A stretch of 64,000 nt of DNA from an uncultured Bacteroides sp. (GTDB taxonomy: Bacteria; Bacteroidota; Bacteroidia; Bacteroidales; Bacteroidaceae). The position numbers and the translations under genes are program-made. The DNA lies in contig NZ_OY781099.1 of assembly GCF_963676325.1 (NCBI RefSeq), positions 1,798,001-1,862,000 on the forward strand. The letters are read 5' to 3'. The notes under the pieces were generated by a model. It worked only from the letters and a program-made list of their open reading frames with translations, ran no database searches and was not told where the DNA came from. Position 1 is the stretch's first letter. Each line of letters opens with the position of its first letter. Below, piece after piece: positions 1 through 8,373 of the stretch.

Positions 1-38
1 CCTGATGAAGTTATTAAACCATTTAAAAAAGAAAAAAC

Positions 39-458
39 ATGAGCGTAAAGTATTCAGTTGTAGAAAGAGGTAATCCAAGAAGACTAACAGATCCTAAAAA
101 GTTTTATGCACAGGCACAAGGTAGCGGAGAGATGGATTTTGATTCCATGTGTGAAGATGTTTCCAACCGCTGTACGGCAACAAAAGCGGATATTTCTGCC
201 TCAATTTCGGGCGCATTGATCACTATCCAGCAAAGTCTGCGTAAAGGAGAAGTTGTCCGTTTTGGTGATTTTGGAAGTTTTCAAGTAGGTGTCCGTAGTA
301 ACGGAGCAGATACCCAAAAGGAATTCAGTGTGGGGCTTATCAAAGGAGCCAGAATTACCTTTCGTCCGGGGAAACTGCTCACTAATATGCTGAAAACCCT
401 TGATTATAGCCAGGTGGCTAAACTGCCAGTGAAGGTTGCTGCAGCCACTGGAGCATAA
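39..458 (+). CDS. HU/IHF-like DNA-binding protein (first copy)
   Basis: 139 residues, longer than classical HU (about 90). The central part carries the HU signature: a GDFGSF turn near residue 77 and the FRPGK element near residue 107 that leads into the DNA-binding arm. The roughly 25-residue N-terminal extension (MSVKYSVVERGNP) and the C-terminal tail are typical of the Bacteroidales HU-like family seen in capsule and prophage-like loci. It probably binds and bends DNA. It heads a three-gene cassette with a small coiled-coil protein and an amidase. A second copy, similar along its whole length, lies on the other strand at 36185-36610. Family assignment is firm; the specific role is inferred. 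Confidence 0.9.
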   Translation: MSVKYSVVERGNPRRLTDPKKFYAQAQGSGEMDFDSMCEDVSNRCTATKADISASISGALITIQQSLRKGEVVRFGDFGSFQVGVRSNGADTQKEFSVGLIKGARITFRPGKLLTNMLKTLDYSQVAKLPVKVAAATGA

Positions 459-474
459 TCACAAATAATTCCAG

Positions 475-510
475 GAGAGGCTTACCTCTTTCATAATGGT
501 ACAGCCTCTC
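475..510 (+). promoter_or_regulatory. Intercistronic hairpin between the HU-like gene and the small coiled-coil gene
   Basis: GAGAGGCT pairs with AGCCTCTC around a 20-base loop, between the HU stop and the next ATG. There is no T-run after it, so it does not look like a simple terminator. The same GAGAGGC/GCCTCTC hairpin sits at the equivalent position in the second cassette (36130-36162), which suggests a conserved role in mRNA processing or translation. Confidence 0.55.
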
Positions 511-542
511 ACTTGTTCTTCAATCAATTTAAAAACAAATCA

Positions 543-812
543 ATGAAAGTTATCAATCAAATTCTCAATGCCTTTATGATGATCCTTCCTTTCCTGAAAA
601 AGAAAGATGCTAAGGAGATGCAAGAGTTCACCGACCTGGTAAAGAACCAGTTCGACTATCTGATGGAGCAGATCACTAAGTTTGAAACCGACTATTTTGA
701 GCTCTCGGAGAAAGTGCGCCAGATGTATCAGGAGATTATCACCCTCAATGCCCAGCTTAGCGAGTCACTGAAAACTCAGTGCGCAGTGCAAGGTTGCAAA
801 GAGCGACAATAA
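543..812 (+). CDS. Small coiled-coil protein of the HU-amidase cassette
   Basis: Not a family I can name. I chose the ATG at 543 (89 residues, MKVINQIL...) over an in-frame start 30 bases upstream because the homologous second copy starts at the same residue. Residues 1-18 form a hydrophobic or amphipathic segment followed by a KKKD basic patch. The rest is rich in E, K, Q and L and looks like a long helical coiled coil. It overlaps the beginning of the longest amidase reading frame and ends 20 bases before the preferred amidase start. Its place next to a signal-less amidase would suit a holin- or spanin-like partner, but that is inference only. The second copy (35826-36094) is frameshifted. 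Confidence 0.75.
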   Translation: MKVINQILNAFMMILPFLKKKDAKEMQEFTDLVKNQFDYLMEQITKFETDYFELSEKVRQMYQEIITLNAQLSESLKTQCAVQGCKERQ

Positions 813-832
813 AAGCAGCGGTAAAGAAGAAA

Positions 833-1282
833 ATGAGAGTCATTAATCTGATTGTGATCCACTGTTCCGCCACCCGTGAGGATAAAACCTTTACGGAGCG
901 CGATGTGGATGCCGCTCACCGGGCAAGAGGTTTTCGCTGTGCCGGTTATCATTTCTACATTCGCAAAGACGGAGCCATAAAATCCATGCGTCCGCTACAA
1001 GAAGAAGGCGCGCACGTCCTGGGCTATAACGCCCACAGCATTGGCATCTGTTACGAAGGCGGACTGGACAGGAACGATAAACCCGCAGACACCCGAACAC
1101 CGGAACAAAAACATTCCATGCGAGTACTGGTGCTTACTCTGCTAAGAGACTTCCCCGCTTGCCGGGTAACAGGTCACCGTGATCTTAGTCCTGACCGCAA
1201 TGGTGATGGGGTGATTGAATCTTTTGAGTGGGTGAAGTTTTGTCCTTGCTTTGAGGTGAAAGAAATGGGACTGGGTAATTAA
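833..1282 (+). CDS. N-acetylmuramoyl-L-alanine amidase (phage-type, Amidase_2 family)
   Basis: About 149 residues from the ATG at 833 (MRVINLIVIHCSAT). A longer frame from 779 only adds a basic stretch overlapping the previous gene. Predicted zinc amidase that cleaves the MurNAc-L-Ala bond of peptidoglycan. Visible motifs are the first zinc histidine in IHCSAT, YHFYIRKDG, the second histidine in GHRDLSPDRNGDG and the cysteine in CPCF, matching the T7 lysozyme/PGRP fold. There is no signal peptide, as in phage endolysins that need a holin. A strong hairpin follows it. Confidence 0.88.
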   Translation: MRVINLIVIHCSATREDKTFTERDVDAAHRARGFRCAGYHFYIRKDGAIKSMRPLQEEGAHVLGYNAHSIGICYEGGLDRNDKPADTRTPEQKHSMRVLVLTLLRDFPACRVTGHRDLSPDRNGDGVIESFEWVKFCPCFEVKEMGLGN

Positions 1283-1286
1283 AAAA

Positions 1287-1335
1287 ACTCCTGCTGATAG
1301 GCTAAAAAGCTTGTTGGCAGGAGTCCTTTATTTTT
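1287..1335 (+). terminator. Terminator after the amidase (probably bidirectional)
   Basis: ACTCCTGC pairs with GCAGGAGT across about 22 bases and is followed by a T-rich tract. On the other strand an A7 run supplies the U-tract for the convergent nitroreductase. Confidence 0.75.
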
Positions 1336-1345
1336 CAGCTGAAAG

Positions 1346-1948
1346 TTATTTGAATACTTTTACTCTTTCATCAAGTGGATTGAACCCTTTTTCACCAGGA
1401 CCCTGAGTTGGAATACCGAACGGCATTTCAGCTACAAGTTTCCATGTAGAAGGAAGATTCCATTCCTTGGCAACGTCTCCGTCAATCAACGGATTGTAAT
1501 GTTGCAGCGAAGCCCCAAATCCAACTTCTTCAAGCATTGTCCAGATAGCAAGCTGATGCATGGCTGAGGTATGGTTTGACCACACAGGGAAGTTTTCTGC
1601 ATAAGCAGGAAAAATATCTTGTAATCCTTTTACCACAGTCTGATCTTCAAAGTAAAGAACAGTACCATAACCGGCGGCAAAAGCTCCGTCAATCTTAGCT
1701 TCTGTAGCAGGAAAAGCATCAGCGGGAACAATTTTCTGAAGGGTTTCTTTGGTAATGCTCCACAATTTTTTATGATTTTCTCCCAGCAAAAGCACCACTC
1801 TTGTTGATTGTGAATTGAAAGATGAAGGCACATGGGTAACGGCGAAGTTAATGATATCTTCGATCTCCTGATCGGATACAAGTGATTTGCTACTGATAGT
1901 GTAATATGTTCTGCGATTTAGCAAAGCTTCCTTAAAACTTAGTCCCAT
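1346..1948 (-). CDS. Nitroreductase family protein (Frm2/CinD-like)
   Basis: 200 residues, the usual size for the short FMN nitroreductases. The N-terminal RRTYY and FNSQSTR segments, the central HTSAMHQLAIWTMLEEVGFGASLQHYNP region and the C-terminal PFGIPTQGPGEKGF tail are characteristic of the subgroup containing yeast Frm2/Hbn1 and Lactococcus CinD. Expected to be a cytoplasmic flavoprotein that uses NAD(P)H to reduce nitro compounds or quinones. It is a single gene, convergent with the amidase and downstream of the exopolysaccharide operon, with no obvious functional link to either. Confidence 0.85.
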   Translation of the reverse strand: MGLSFKEALLNRRTYYTISSKSLVSDQEIEDIINFAVTHVPSSFNSQSTRVVLLLGENHKKLWSITKETLQKIVPADAFPATEAKIDGAFAAGYGTVLYFEDQTVVKGLQDIFPAYAENFPVWSNHTSAMHQLAIWTMLEEVGFGASLQHYNPLIDGDVAKEWNLPSTWKLVAEMPFGIPTQGPGEKGFNPLDERVKVFK

Positions 1949-2050
1949 AATAAAATCTCCTATATTAAATTTATTAATCGTCTATTTCTGAAAAATTGGT
2001 TTTTAAAGTTAACAATTAATTTTCAAAGTTGTTTTTTAAGGATAACTTTT

Positions 2051-2701
2051 TTAGCTTTTTATTCTAATCCATTCTTTTCTATCAAAATCATATTGCTTGA
2101 TAATTTTTGCGGGATTGCCAACGCAAATTGAATATGATGGGATATCTTTGGTTACAACAGAACCAGCTCCTACAAAGCAATGCTCTCCAATAGTAACTCC
2201 CGAAAGAACAACTGTATTAGCTCCAATGGTGGTATCTTTACCAATAGTGATTCTGGATATAGTTACTCCTTGTTCAATTAAAGTTTTTTCTACATTCATA
2301 TATACATGGTCTAAGCCTATAAGCACTACATTTTGTGAGATATTAACTCGATCTCCTATTTCTATAGGCCCTATAACAGTATTACTAAGACCTATCCGAC
2401 AATAGTCACCTATAATAATATCTCCAACAGCATTGTTTAAACAAGTATAATCTTCAATAACGGAATATTTACCTAATATAAATTTATTAAATGGAGGAAG
2501 ATCCTTCCGTACACTTCGGTATATTACCGACCCTTTCCCTCTTTTTAAATAGGTAAATTGAAACAGACGTATCCACCATTGCGGACGAGTTTTAACCGGG
2601 TGCATAATAAAATTAAGCATTAAATGTTTTATGGTTGGATGTTGATCTAACTTTGTTTTTAGTTGTTGGGTATTCATTTTTGTTGTATTAATGTTCACCA
2701 T
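2051..2701 (-). CDS. Left-handed beta-helix (hexapeptide) acyltransferase
   Basis: 216 residues. Residues about 75-200 are hexapeptide repeats ([LIV]-G-x4) such as IIIGDYCRIG, IGPIEIGDRVNIS, ITIGKDTTIGANTVV and VTIGEHCFVGAGSVV, followed by the usual VGNPAKIIKQYD end. This predicts an O-acetyl- or other acyltransferase that decorates the polysaccharide or its precursor. It is the last gene of the exopolysaccharide operon and overlaps the preceding glycosyltransferase by 14 bases. A second ATG at 2677 would remove the overlap and is an equally plausible start. Confidence 0.87.
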   Translation of the reverse strand: MVNINTTKMNTQQLKTKLDQHPTIKHLMLNFIMHPVKTRPQWWIRLFQFTYLKRGKGSVIYRSVRKDLPPFNKFILGKYSVIEDYTCLNNAVGDIIIGDYCRIGLSNTVIGPIEIGDRVNISQNVVLIGLDHVYMNVEKTLIEQGVTISRITIGKDTTIGANTVVLSGVTIGEHCFVGAGSVVTKDIPSYSICVGNPAKIIKQYDFDRKEWIRIKS

Positions 2702-3857
2702 GTTCTGTGTGAATAAACGTTTTATTGACTCCTTTCATCCTGAATAAGTTGAAAAACATCATAATGGCAAGCAAAGGAATTTTCCAAATTGCTTTCTTTA
2801 GCTGTTTATTAACAAGGTAATCAGGAATGGCCATGCATAAAGCCAGAAAAAGTACAAATAATAATACCCACCATTTTACAGACCATTCCCAGTTAATTAA
2901 TGTTGTAGCTATAGATAGTAATCCGGTAGCTCCAATCAGAAGTACTCGGGGAAGCATTATCCATTGGGCAATCTTATCACAATAATCTATGTTTTTTGAA
3001 AAAATAGCATAAGGTAAGTCGGGTAGTGCTTCCCATAAAGAAGCAAACTGTGCGGACAACCATCTGCGTCGCTGGTTTTGAAAAGCGTCTTCTTTTTGTG
3101 TTTTCTCATCATAAACAGGCAGATCGTCCATATAATCAATATAGACTCTTTGTTTCAGGAGTAACATTTCCAATTCTTTATCTTCCCCGGCTGAGGATAC
3201 TTTTTTAATATTCTCTTTAAACCACTTATATTCAAAAGCCATTCCTGAACCAATTAAAGCGGATGAAAGTCCAAGTTTTACATGCCCTTTACGGAAAATT
3301 GAATTGTTAATCTCTTCACTGACTGCATCTAAAATGGCAGTACTTGTATTTAGGTTCTTTGCCATGCGATGTGCCTGAATAACGTTTGCACCACATTCAT
3401 ATCCATTGCTTATTTGCTGTAGGAAATCAGGTTGAACGGTATTGTCTGCATCCAGAATCACAATCATGTCATATTTACGATCGGCCAGCTTATCCATTGC
3501 AAAATTTAGTGCTTTTGCTTTTGAACTGTCCTCAAAATCAACAATCAGTAGATCTATGGGTAATTGCTGAAGTTGTTGATTTGTGCTGTCTTTCATTTTA
3601 TCAGAGATCACAACAATATCATAGTTCTCTTTTGGATACTCTTGTTGCAAGAAGGAGTGTACGGCCTGTTCTATTACCTTATCTTCTTTGTAAGCCGGGA
3701 AAAGTATAGCGAAACGGTATTTTTTCTTAGCCAGAGGATAGGAGTAGTCCCTTTTAGAAATGCCCGCAGCTGCAAACACGAAAAGATACCCCACGGAGAG
3801 TGCCATGAAGAAAAAGAGTATTGTATCTAATGTGTCTATAATGATCAGTCCATCCAT
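2688..3857 (-). CDS. Membrane glycosyltransferase family 2, processive type
   Basis: 389 residues: one N-terminal membrane segment (about 8-30), a GT-A catalytic domain with AILFPAYKED, the metal-binding DADN near residue 137, an ED pair (AGEDKELE), the QNQRRRW motif near residue 260, then two or three C-terminal membrane spans. A Q-x-x-R-R-W motif with C-terminal transmembrane helices is the arrangement of processive synthases such as cellulose and hyaluronan synthase. It may therefore polymerise or export sugar, not merely add one residue. This matters because no Wzx flippase is visible in the operon. The substrate cannot be told. Confidence 0.87.
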   Translation of the reverse strand: MDGLIIIDTLDTILFFFMALSVGYLFVFAAAGISKRDYSYPLAKKKYRFAILFPAYKEDKVIEQAVHSFLQQEYPKENYDIVVISDKMKDSTNQQLQQLPIDLLIVDFEDSSKAKALNFAMDKLADRKYDMIVILDADNTVQPDFLQQISNGYECGANVIQAHRMAKNLNTSTAILDAVSEEINNSIFRKGHVKLGLSSALIGSGMAFEYKWFKENIKKVSSAGEDKELEMLLLKQRVYIDYMDDLPVYDEKTQKEDAFQNQRRRWLSAQFASLWEALPDLPYAIFSKNIDYCDKIAQWIMLPRVLLIGATGLLSIATTLINWEWSVKWWVLLFVLFLALCMAIPDYLVNKQLKKAIWKIPLLAIMMFFNLFRMKGVNKTFIHTEHGEH

Positions 3858-3860
3858 GCG

Positions 3861-4757
3861 TTAACTGAGTTTGTGTTCTAATTTTATAAATGCAATTATT
3901 CCCTTAAATACCGCTTTTGCTAAATCTGTTCTGCCCCTCAAAAGAAAGATCAGGCAATTCTTTGGAGCAGCAACGAGCAATTGATACAAAATAGAGATCC
4001 ATCGGGTGATTCCGTATCTGTTACGCCAGGCATACAACAGCCTGTTGCGGGTGAGATAAAAAGTGCGCAGATAGCTTTGCTGACCTGTACTCTGGCTCTC
4101 TTTGTGATACACAGTGCAACGGGGCTCGTACCACAATTCATATCCCGCTTTTGTTATTTGAGTACACCAATCTAGCTCTTCGTAGTAAAGAAAATAAATT
4201 TCGGGCATATATCCTACTGTTTCAATCACTTCTTTTTTTATCATCATAGCTGCGCCGTGGCAGTAAGGGGTAGGACTTGGACTTTCATATTGTCCGTTAT
4301 CCTCTTCTCCAAAGCCAATCAGATCATTACGCAAAGTAACTGTCGTAAGCGGAAGGTACCCTGCAAACTGAATGTTACGTGGAGGAAAAGCGAATTTAAT
4401 CTTTGGCGAAACAGCTCCAATTAGAGGCTTGTTCTCCAGTCTTTCAATTAAATAATGAAAGGTGTCCCCATCAACAAAAGTGTCATTATTCAATAAAAAA
4501 ATATATTTTCCTTTTGCTTTATGTATGCCCAAATTATTTCCACCTGAAAAACCTAAATTATCTTCACTCCTTATTGTAATAATATGCGGATACTTTTCCT
4601 GTAAAAGAGCTGCTTCATTGACTTTTGAAGCATTATCGACCACAATAATTTCATAAGAAAGAGAGATATATGTTTGAAGAGACTTAATCAGTTCACTTGT
4701 ATCTTTCAATCCGTTGTAATTAACTGTTATAATGGATAGTTCAGGTAAGTTGTTCAT
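3861..4757 (-). CDS. Glycosyltransferase family 2 (WbbL/rhamnosyltransferase-like)
   Basis: 298 residues. The N-terminal GT-A fold shows LSIITVNYNG, VVDNAS, NLGFSGGNNLGI and the LNNDT (DxD-like) motif. The middle EELDWC motif is typical of the WbbL group, which moves dTDP-rhamnose or similar sugars onto lipid-linked precursors. The C-terminus is basic and hydrophobic, suggesting peripheral membrane contact. It overlaps the polymerase gene upstream by 17 bases and lies 3 bases before the next gene, so it is co-transcribed. Confidence 0.88.
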   Translation of the reverse strand: MNNLPELSIITVNYNGLKDTSELIKSLQTYISLSYEIIVVDNASKVNEAALLQEKYPHIITIRSEDNLGFSGGNNLGIHKAKGKYIFLLNNDTFVDGDTFHYLIERLENKPLIGAVSPKIKFAFPPRNIQFAGYLPLTTVTLRNDLIGFGEEDNGQYESPSPTPYCHGAAMMIKKEVIETVGYMPEIYFLYYEELDWCTQITKAGYELWYEPRCTVYHKESQSTGQQSYLRTFYLTRNRLLYAWRNRYGITRWISILYQLLVAAPKNCLIFLLRGRTDLAKAVFKGIIAFIKLEHKLS

Positions 4758-6201
4758 GCTCTTCTAATTCTTTGTCGTAATGTTTTCCCATAAAGACAAT
4801 GGCGAAGCTTATAAAATAGAGATAACAAGTGGGGTATTGCCCTAATATTTCATTTCCATAGGCGGAAGCTGTCATACCAAATACTCCTGCAAGTAAAGCT
4901 GCCAATATTCCTCCTAATTCTTTATTCTTTATTTTGAAAAGAATAATATATCCACCCGATATAATGCCAGCAAATAGGAGTAGAATATATAAGGATAATC
5001 CAACCACTCCGGTTTGTATCCATACTCTTACAAGCCATGAGTCACTAGGAATTACTGAAAATTCATAATCGGGGCTATTCACATTGGGGGTATTGCCGAA
5101 TCCTATACCTGCGCCGAACGGGAGATTTTTCAAGCGTTCTTTTAAATTCTTTTGATTTTCTAATCTTACATTAAAAGAGGCATCATTTGTATCGAAACTA
5201 GAACGCATTCTTTTTATTGTTTGGTTGTTATTTCCAATAGTAGTAAAATTAAGAAAACAAAAAGCAGATATGAGTATAAATAAAGAAGATAAAGCAAATT
5301 CCCATTTCTTGGATAGAAGGATGAAAATGGTATATCCTGCAAACGGGACGGCTAATGCTCCACGGGTTCCCGAAATAGCCATTCCGTATCCTCCTGAGAG
5401 TGCTACAATGAGAAAATAAACCTTGAGCCATTTGTTTTTTATATAAAAAGCAGATATGGAAAATACCACCAGTGAAAAGCCCATGCATGAACCGTAGTTT
5501 CCAGCATCAGAGAAAAAAGAAAAATAGCGAATTCCCGTGCTTATCAAATGTGTTTTAGCTCCACCGCCTACATATAACCAAACTAATTCAGTAGAATCAA
5601 ATCCATGATTTTTTTGCCAGTATCCTTTGAATGCTGCTAGAAGGGTTAAAACAGACCATACTAATAACAGAAGTTTAACATGTTTATATTTGCTTAGTAT
5701 AACAGAAACCAAAATGACCATAATTATTGGGTAAAAAGCCAAACTACGGACTTTAGTGAACCAATCAGCAAATGATGTAATTTTGGGATTTATTAGCTCC
5801 AATATACAGAAAATAAACCAAATGAGAGTTATTAAGGTTAAAGGATTTAATACTCTTTTCCATTCTGTTCTTACATGAATTGTTTTTAAAATGAGTGCTA
5901 AAAACATGAATGAAATAATAGAATCCATAAACACACTTATAGGAATTGGAAGTGAGATATATCGGATAACTCCCATTATAAAATAATTGCTTATAAAGAG
6001 AATTATAAAACTCCATAGAGGATTTTTTAATAATAGAAACATTCCTACGGCAATAAACGGGATGGAGACAATGATGTATCCAACATTGGAGCCCCTTTGC
6101 ATAGTTGCTTTGTAGAATATAACAATAAACAGCAATAAGCCTGCATATACAAATATTCTGGGCATTATTAATTTAGTTATATTTTTTAGTAATGTTTGCA
6201 T
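4741..6201 (-). CDS. Wzy/O-antigen ligase-like polysaccharide polymerase
   Basis: 486 residues with about eleven or twelve hydrophobic spans. The large loop in the second half contains a short polar RLENQKNLKERLKNLPFGAGIG segment (split here by coordinates near 5090-5180) resembling the periplasmic loop of Wzy_C proteins. It would join repeat units, or ligate the chain, at the periplasmic face of the inner membrane. It sits between the Wzz-like gene and the glycosyltransferases, where a polymerase is expected. Polymerase and ligase functions cannot be separated by sequence alone. Confidence 0.85.
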   Translation of the reverse strand: MQTLLKNITKLIMPRIFVYAGLLLFIVIFYKATMQRGSNVGYIIVSIPFIAVGMFLLLKNPLWSFIILFISNYFIMGVIRYISLPIPISVFMDSIISFMFLALILKTIHVRTEWKRVLNPLTLITLIWFIFCILELINPKITSFADWFTKVRSLAFYPIIMVILVSVILSKYKHVKLLLLVWSVLTLLAAFKGYWQKNHGFDSTELVWLYVGGGAKTHLISTGIRYFSFFSDAGNYGSCMGFSLVVFSISAFYIKNKWLKVYFLIVALSGGYGMAISGTRGALAVPFAGYTIFILLSKKWEFALSSLFILISAFCFLNFTTIGNNNQTIKRMRSSFDTNDASFNVRLENQKNLKERLKNLPFGAGIGFGNTPNVNSPDYEFSVIPSDSWLVRVWIQTGVVGLSLYILLLFAGIISGGYIILFKIKNKELGGILAALLAGVFGMTASAYGNEILGQYPTCYLYFISFAIVFMGKHYDKELEEHEQLT

Positions 6202-6206
6202 TATTT

Positions 6207-8363
6207 TTATTCTGAAGCTGTTAATCCAAACTGAGAAAATCTGTATATTAATTTGCTAAATTTATTGTATGGAGGAAGAATACCTGTAAAACTCTCTACA
6301 ACATTACTTTCTGCTTTATTTAAACAAATTACAACGGGAGATTTGGGGCTAGCTATTTTTTTTACTTGATTTAACAGAAGTTGATCAGTAAATTTCCATG
6401 TTTTGTTGGCTCTTGTTATTACAATATTTAATCCAGCTTCGTTGATTAATGTTTCAGGAATTGTACATTCCTTTAACGGTGGATACTCTACTATAAGGAT
6501 ATCTGAATCATCAGTTGAATTACTTAAATCAGTCACTGATTTTGCCAGCAAAAACTCTCTCGAATCTTTCGAAAAATCCTCGTTCCAGGATATGTGTTTT
6601 ACATTTAGTCCAATAGAGTTCCAATACTCTTCCAGTTGTTTTCCAATAAAGGATTTACCATCTCCGGTTTCTGTGCTAAGTAGGTTAATAATTTTTTTTT
6701 CGCTGTTTGGTAAGTAGCTTAGGATTGTATTACACATAAATTTAGTAGCAATCTGGCCACGGACTTTGCTAAAGTTTCTGTATTGGCCAATATTATTTCC
6801 TGGGAAAGCTCCGATAACTTTGCTTGACGTTAATCTTTCGGCACGGACTTTATCTCTTAACGTTCTATCAAGTAATTCTACAATTAATGAAAAACCTAAA
6901 ATAGCGAGAATACTACCAAAGAAAACTGTCATTATGATTGATTTTCTATTAGTTGATTCTGCAGCCAATGGATATACCGGTGGATTTATTACTCGTAAAG
7001 TAGCAGAGGTCATTTGTAGATTTTTTTGTCGTAATCGGGCTGCATTTAAACTGTTAAGCATGGACATGTAGTTATTCTCAGTAAAGCCTATATCACGATC
7101 CATACGCTTCAGCGTATTACCAATAGGAGAAAAGAAAATGTATTTATCATCAATAAGCCCTTTTCTGGATTCCATTAATTTTAGTTTTGCATCTGCTTTT
7201 TCCAAATTTAGCATTTGTTCGAACCACTGTTGCAAAATCTCTTCCGGTGCTATCTTTTCTTTTGTGTATTTTTGATTACTATACTTTTCTGTAAAGTTAT
7301 TAAAATCACTTTCAGCTTTTTTAAGTTGCCTTTTATAGGAATTTAAATCTTTATTTTTCAAAGAATTCTCATCATTAAAAGTTTCTATATCAGTGATCTT
7401 TGATGTTAAATCTGTAATATTCTGCATTCTGCTTATGAATTCACTGTTATTGCGTAAAGATTTAGCATGACTATCCATCCTTTTTTCTAGTTCATTTATC
7501 AGTGTCTTTGCTGTGTGGTATTCCAGTAGAAATTCTTCACATTTTTCTTCGTAAGAAGTGTTTTGTGCTGCAACTTGTTTAGTTTGTTCTCCGTAATTAA
7601 TGATTCGTTTACTTAAACTATAGGTTGTCAAAGAGTCTTCAGACGTTTCTAGTCTTTTTTTTAATCGGGCTAATTCTTCTTCAAAGAACTTAATCACACT
7701 ATTTGTTTCTCCGAATCTTAATTGCTGATATTGATCAATAAATTCTTCATTTAAGATTTTCAATGTGTTATAGGCAATTCCTGGATCACCATTTGAATAA
7801 CCAATGTCAATCATATCACTGCCTGCTATTCTGTTTACTTTTATTTTTTCAGATAATGCTGAATAACAATAATCCGGATGGTTCCAGTAGAATAACCCAA
7901 AAACGAAATTTTTAGGATCTGGTTTTTCATAAGCCTCTAAATTCGCGATAGTTTTTTTTTCGTCCTTTTTATCTATAAGCTTAAGTACTTCTTTTGGGGT
8001 GATTCTTAGAAGCTCTTTGTATGTAGAAGCCTGGATGTGGGTATTGTCACGATTGGGATCTCCATATATCATATTTTGAGCATAAAGTTTCAGAGAAACT
8101 TTTTTCAGTGTACTTTGGGATGTAATAAGTGTTAAAATGTTATCTAAGGTAGTGCTTTGCTGAGTGAGATTTACGCCCGCTCCAGAACTCGTCTCAATTG
8201 TATATCCAGATATTATTCCTGTATAGACAGTTGCAGTAGTATCATACGTTCTTCCTAAATGTTTGGTGGAATGTATTGCTAATAATGTTAGTGCAACAGG
8301 TATAGTTATTAACCACCATCGTAATCGATATATAAATCTGGATAGATAAAGTAAATATTCCAT
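6207..8363 (-). CDS. Wzz/GumC-like polysaccharide co-polymerase with a degenerate kinase-like domain
   Basis: 718 residues. There are membrane spans near residues 13-31 and 475-497, with a long periplasmic region between them that is strongly coiled-coil (about 215-400), as in chain-length regulators of EPS export. The cytoplasmic tail has a BY-kinase-like P-loop, TETGDGKS near residue 566, and a Walker A'-like ILIVEYPP strand with Glu where active kinases have Asp. The C-terminus lacks a tyrosine cluster; only one Tyr is visible near the end. It is probably a structural or nucleotide-binding PCP protein and not an active tyrosine kinase. It lies between the TolC-like and polymerase genes. 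Confidence 0.87.
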   Translation of the reverse strand: MEYLLYLSRFIYRLRWWLITIPVALTLLAIHSTKHLGRTYDTTATVYTGIISGYTIETSSGAGVNLTQQSTTLDNILTLITSQSTLKKVSLKLYAQNMIYGDPNRDNTHIQASTYKELLRITPKEVLKLIDKKDEKKTIANLEAYEKPDPKNFVFGLFYWNHPDYCYSALSEKIKVNRIAGSDMIDIGYSNGDPGIAYNTLKILNEEFIDQYQQLRFGETNSVIKFFEEELARLKKRLETSEDSLTTYSLSKRIINYGEQTKQVAAQNTSYEEKCEEFLLEYHTAKTLINELEKRMDSHAKSLRNNSEFISRMQNITDLTSKITDIETFNDENSLKNKDLNSYKRQLKKAESDFNNFTEKYSNQKYTKEKIAPEEILQQWFEQMLNLEKADAKLKLMESRKGLIDDKYIFFSPIGNTLKRMDRDIGFTENNYMSMLNSLNAARLRQKNLQMTSATLRVINPPVYPLAAESTNRKSIIMTVFFGSILAILGFSLIVELLDRTLRDKVRAERLTSSKVIGAFPGNNIGQYRNFSKVRGQIATKFMCNTILSYLPNSEKKIINLLSTETGDGKSFIGKQLEEYWNSIGLNVKHISWNEDFSKDSREFLLAKSVTDLSNSTDDSDILIVEYPPLKECTIPETLINEAGLNIVITRANKTWKFTDQLLLNQVKKIASPKSPVVICLNKAESNVVESFTGILPPYNKFSKLIYRFSQFGLTASE

Positions 8364-8373
8364 AGATTTGAAT

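Noticed and set aside
779..832. N-terminal extension of the amidase
   Set aside because: It overlaps the small coiled-coil gene out of frame and adds only basic residues that are not part of the amidase fold.
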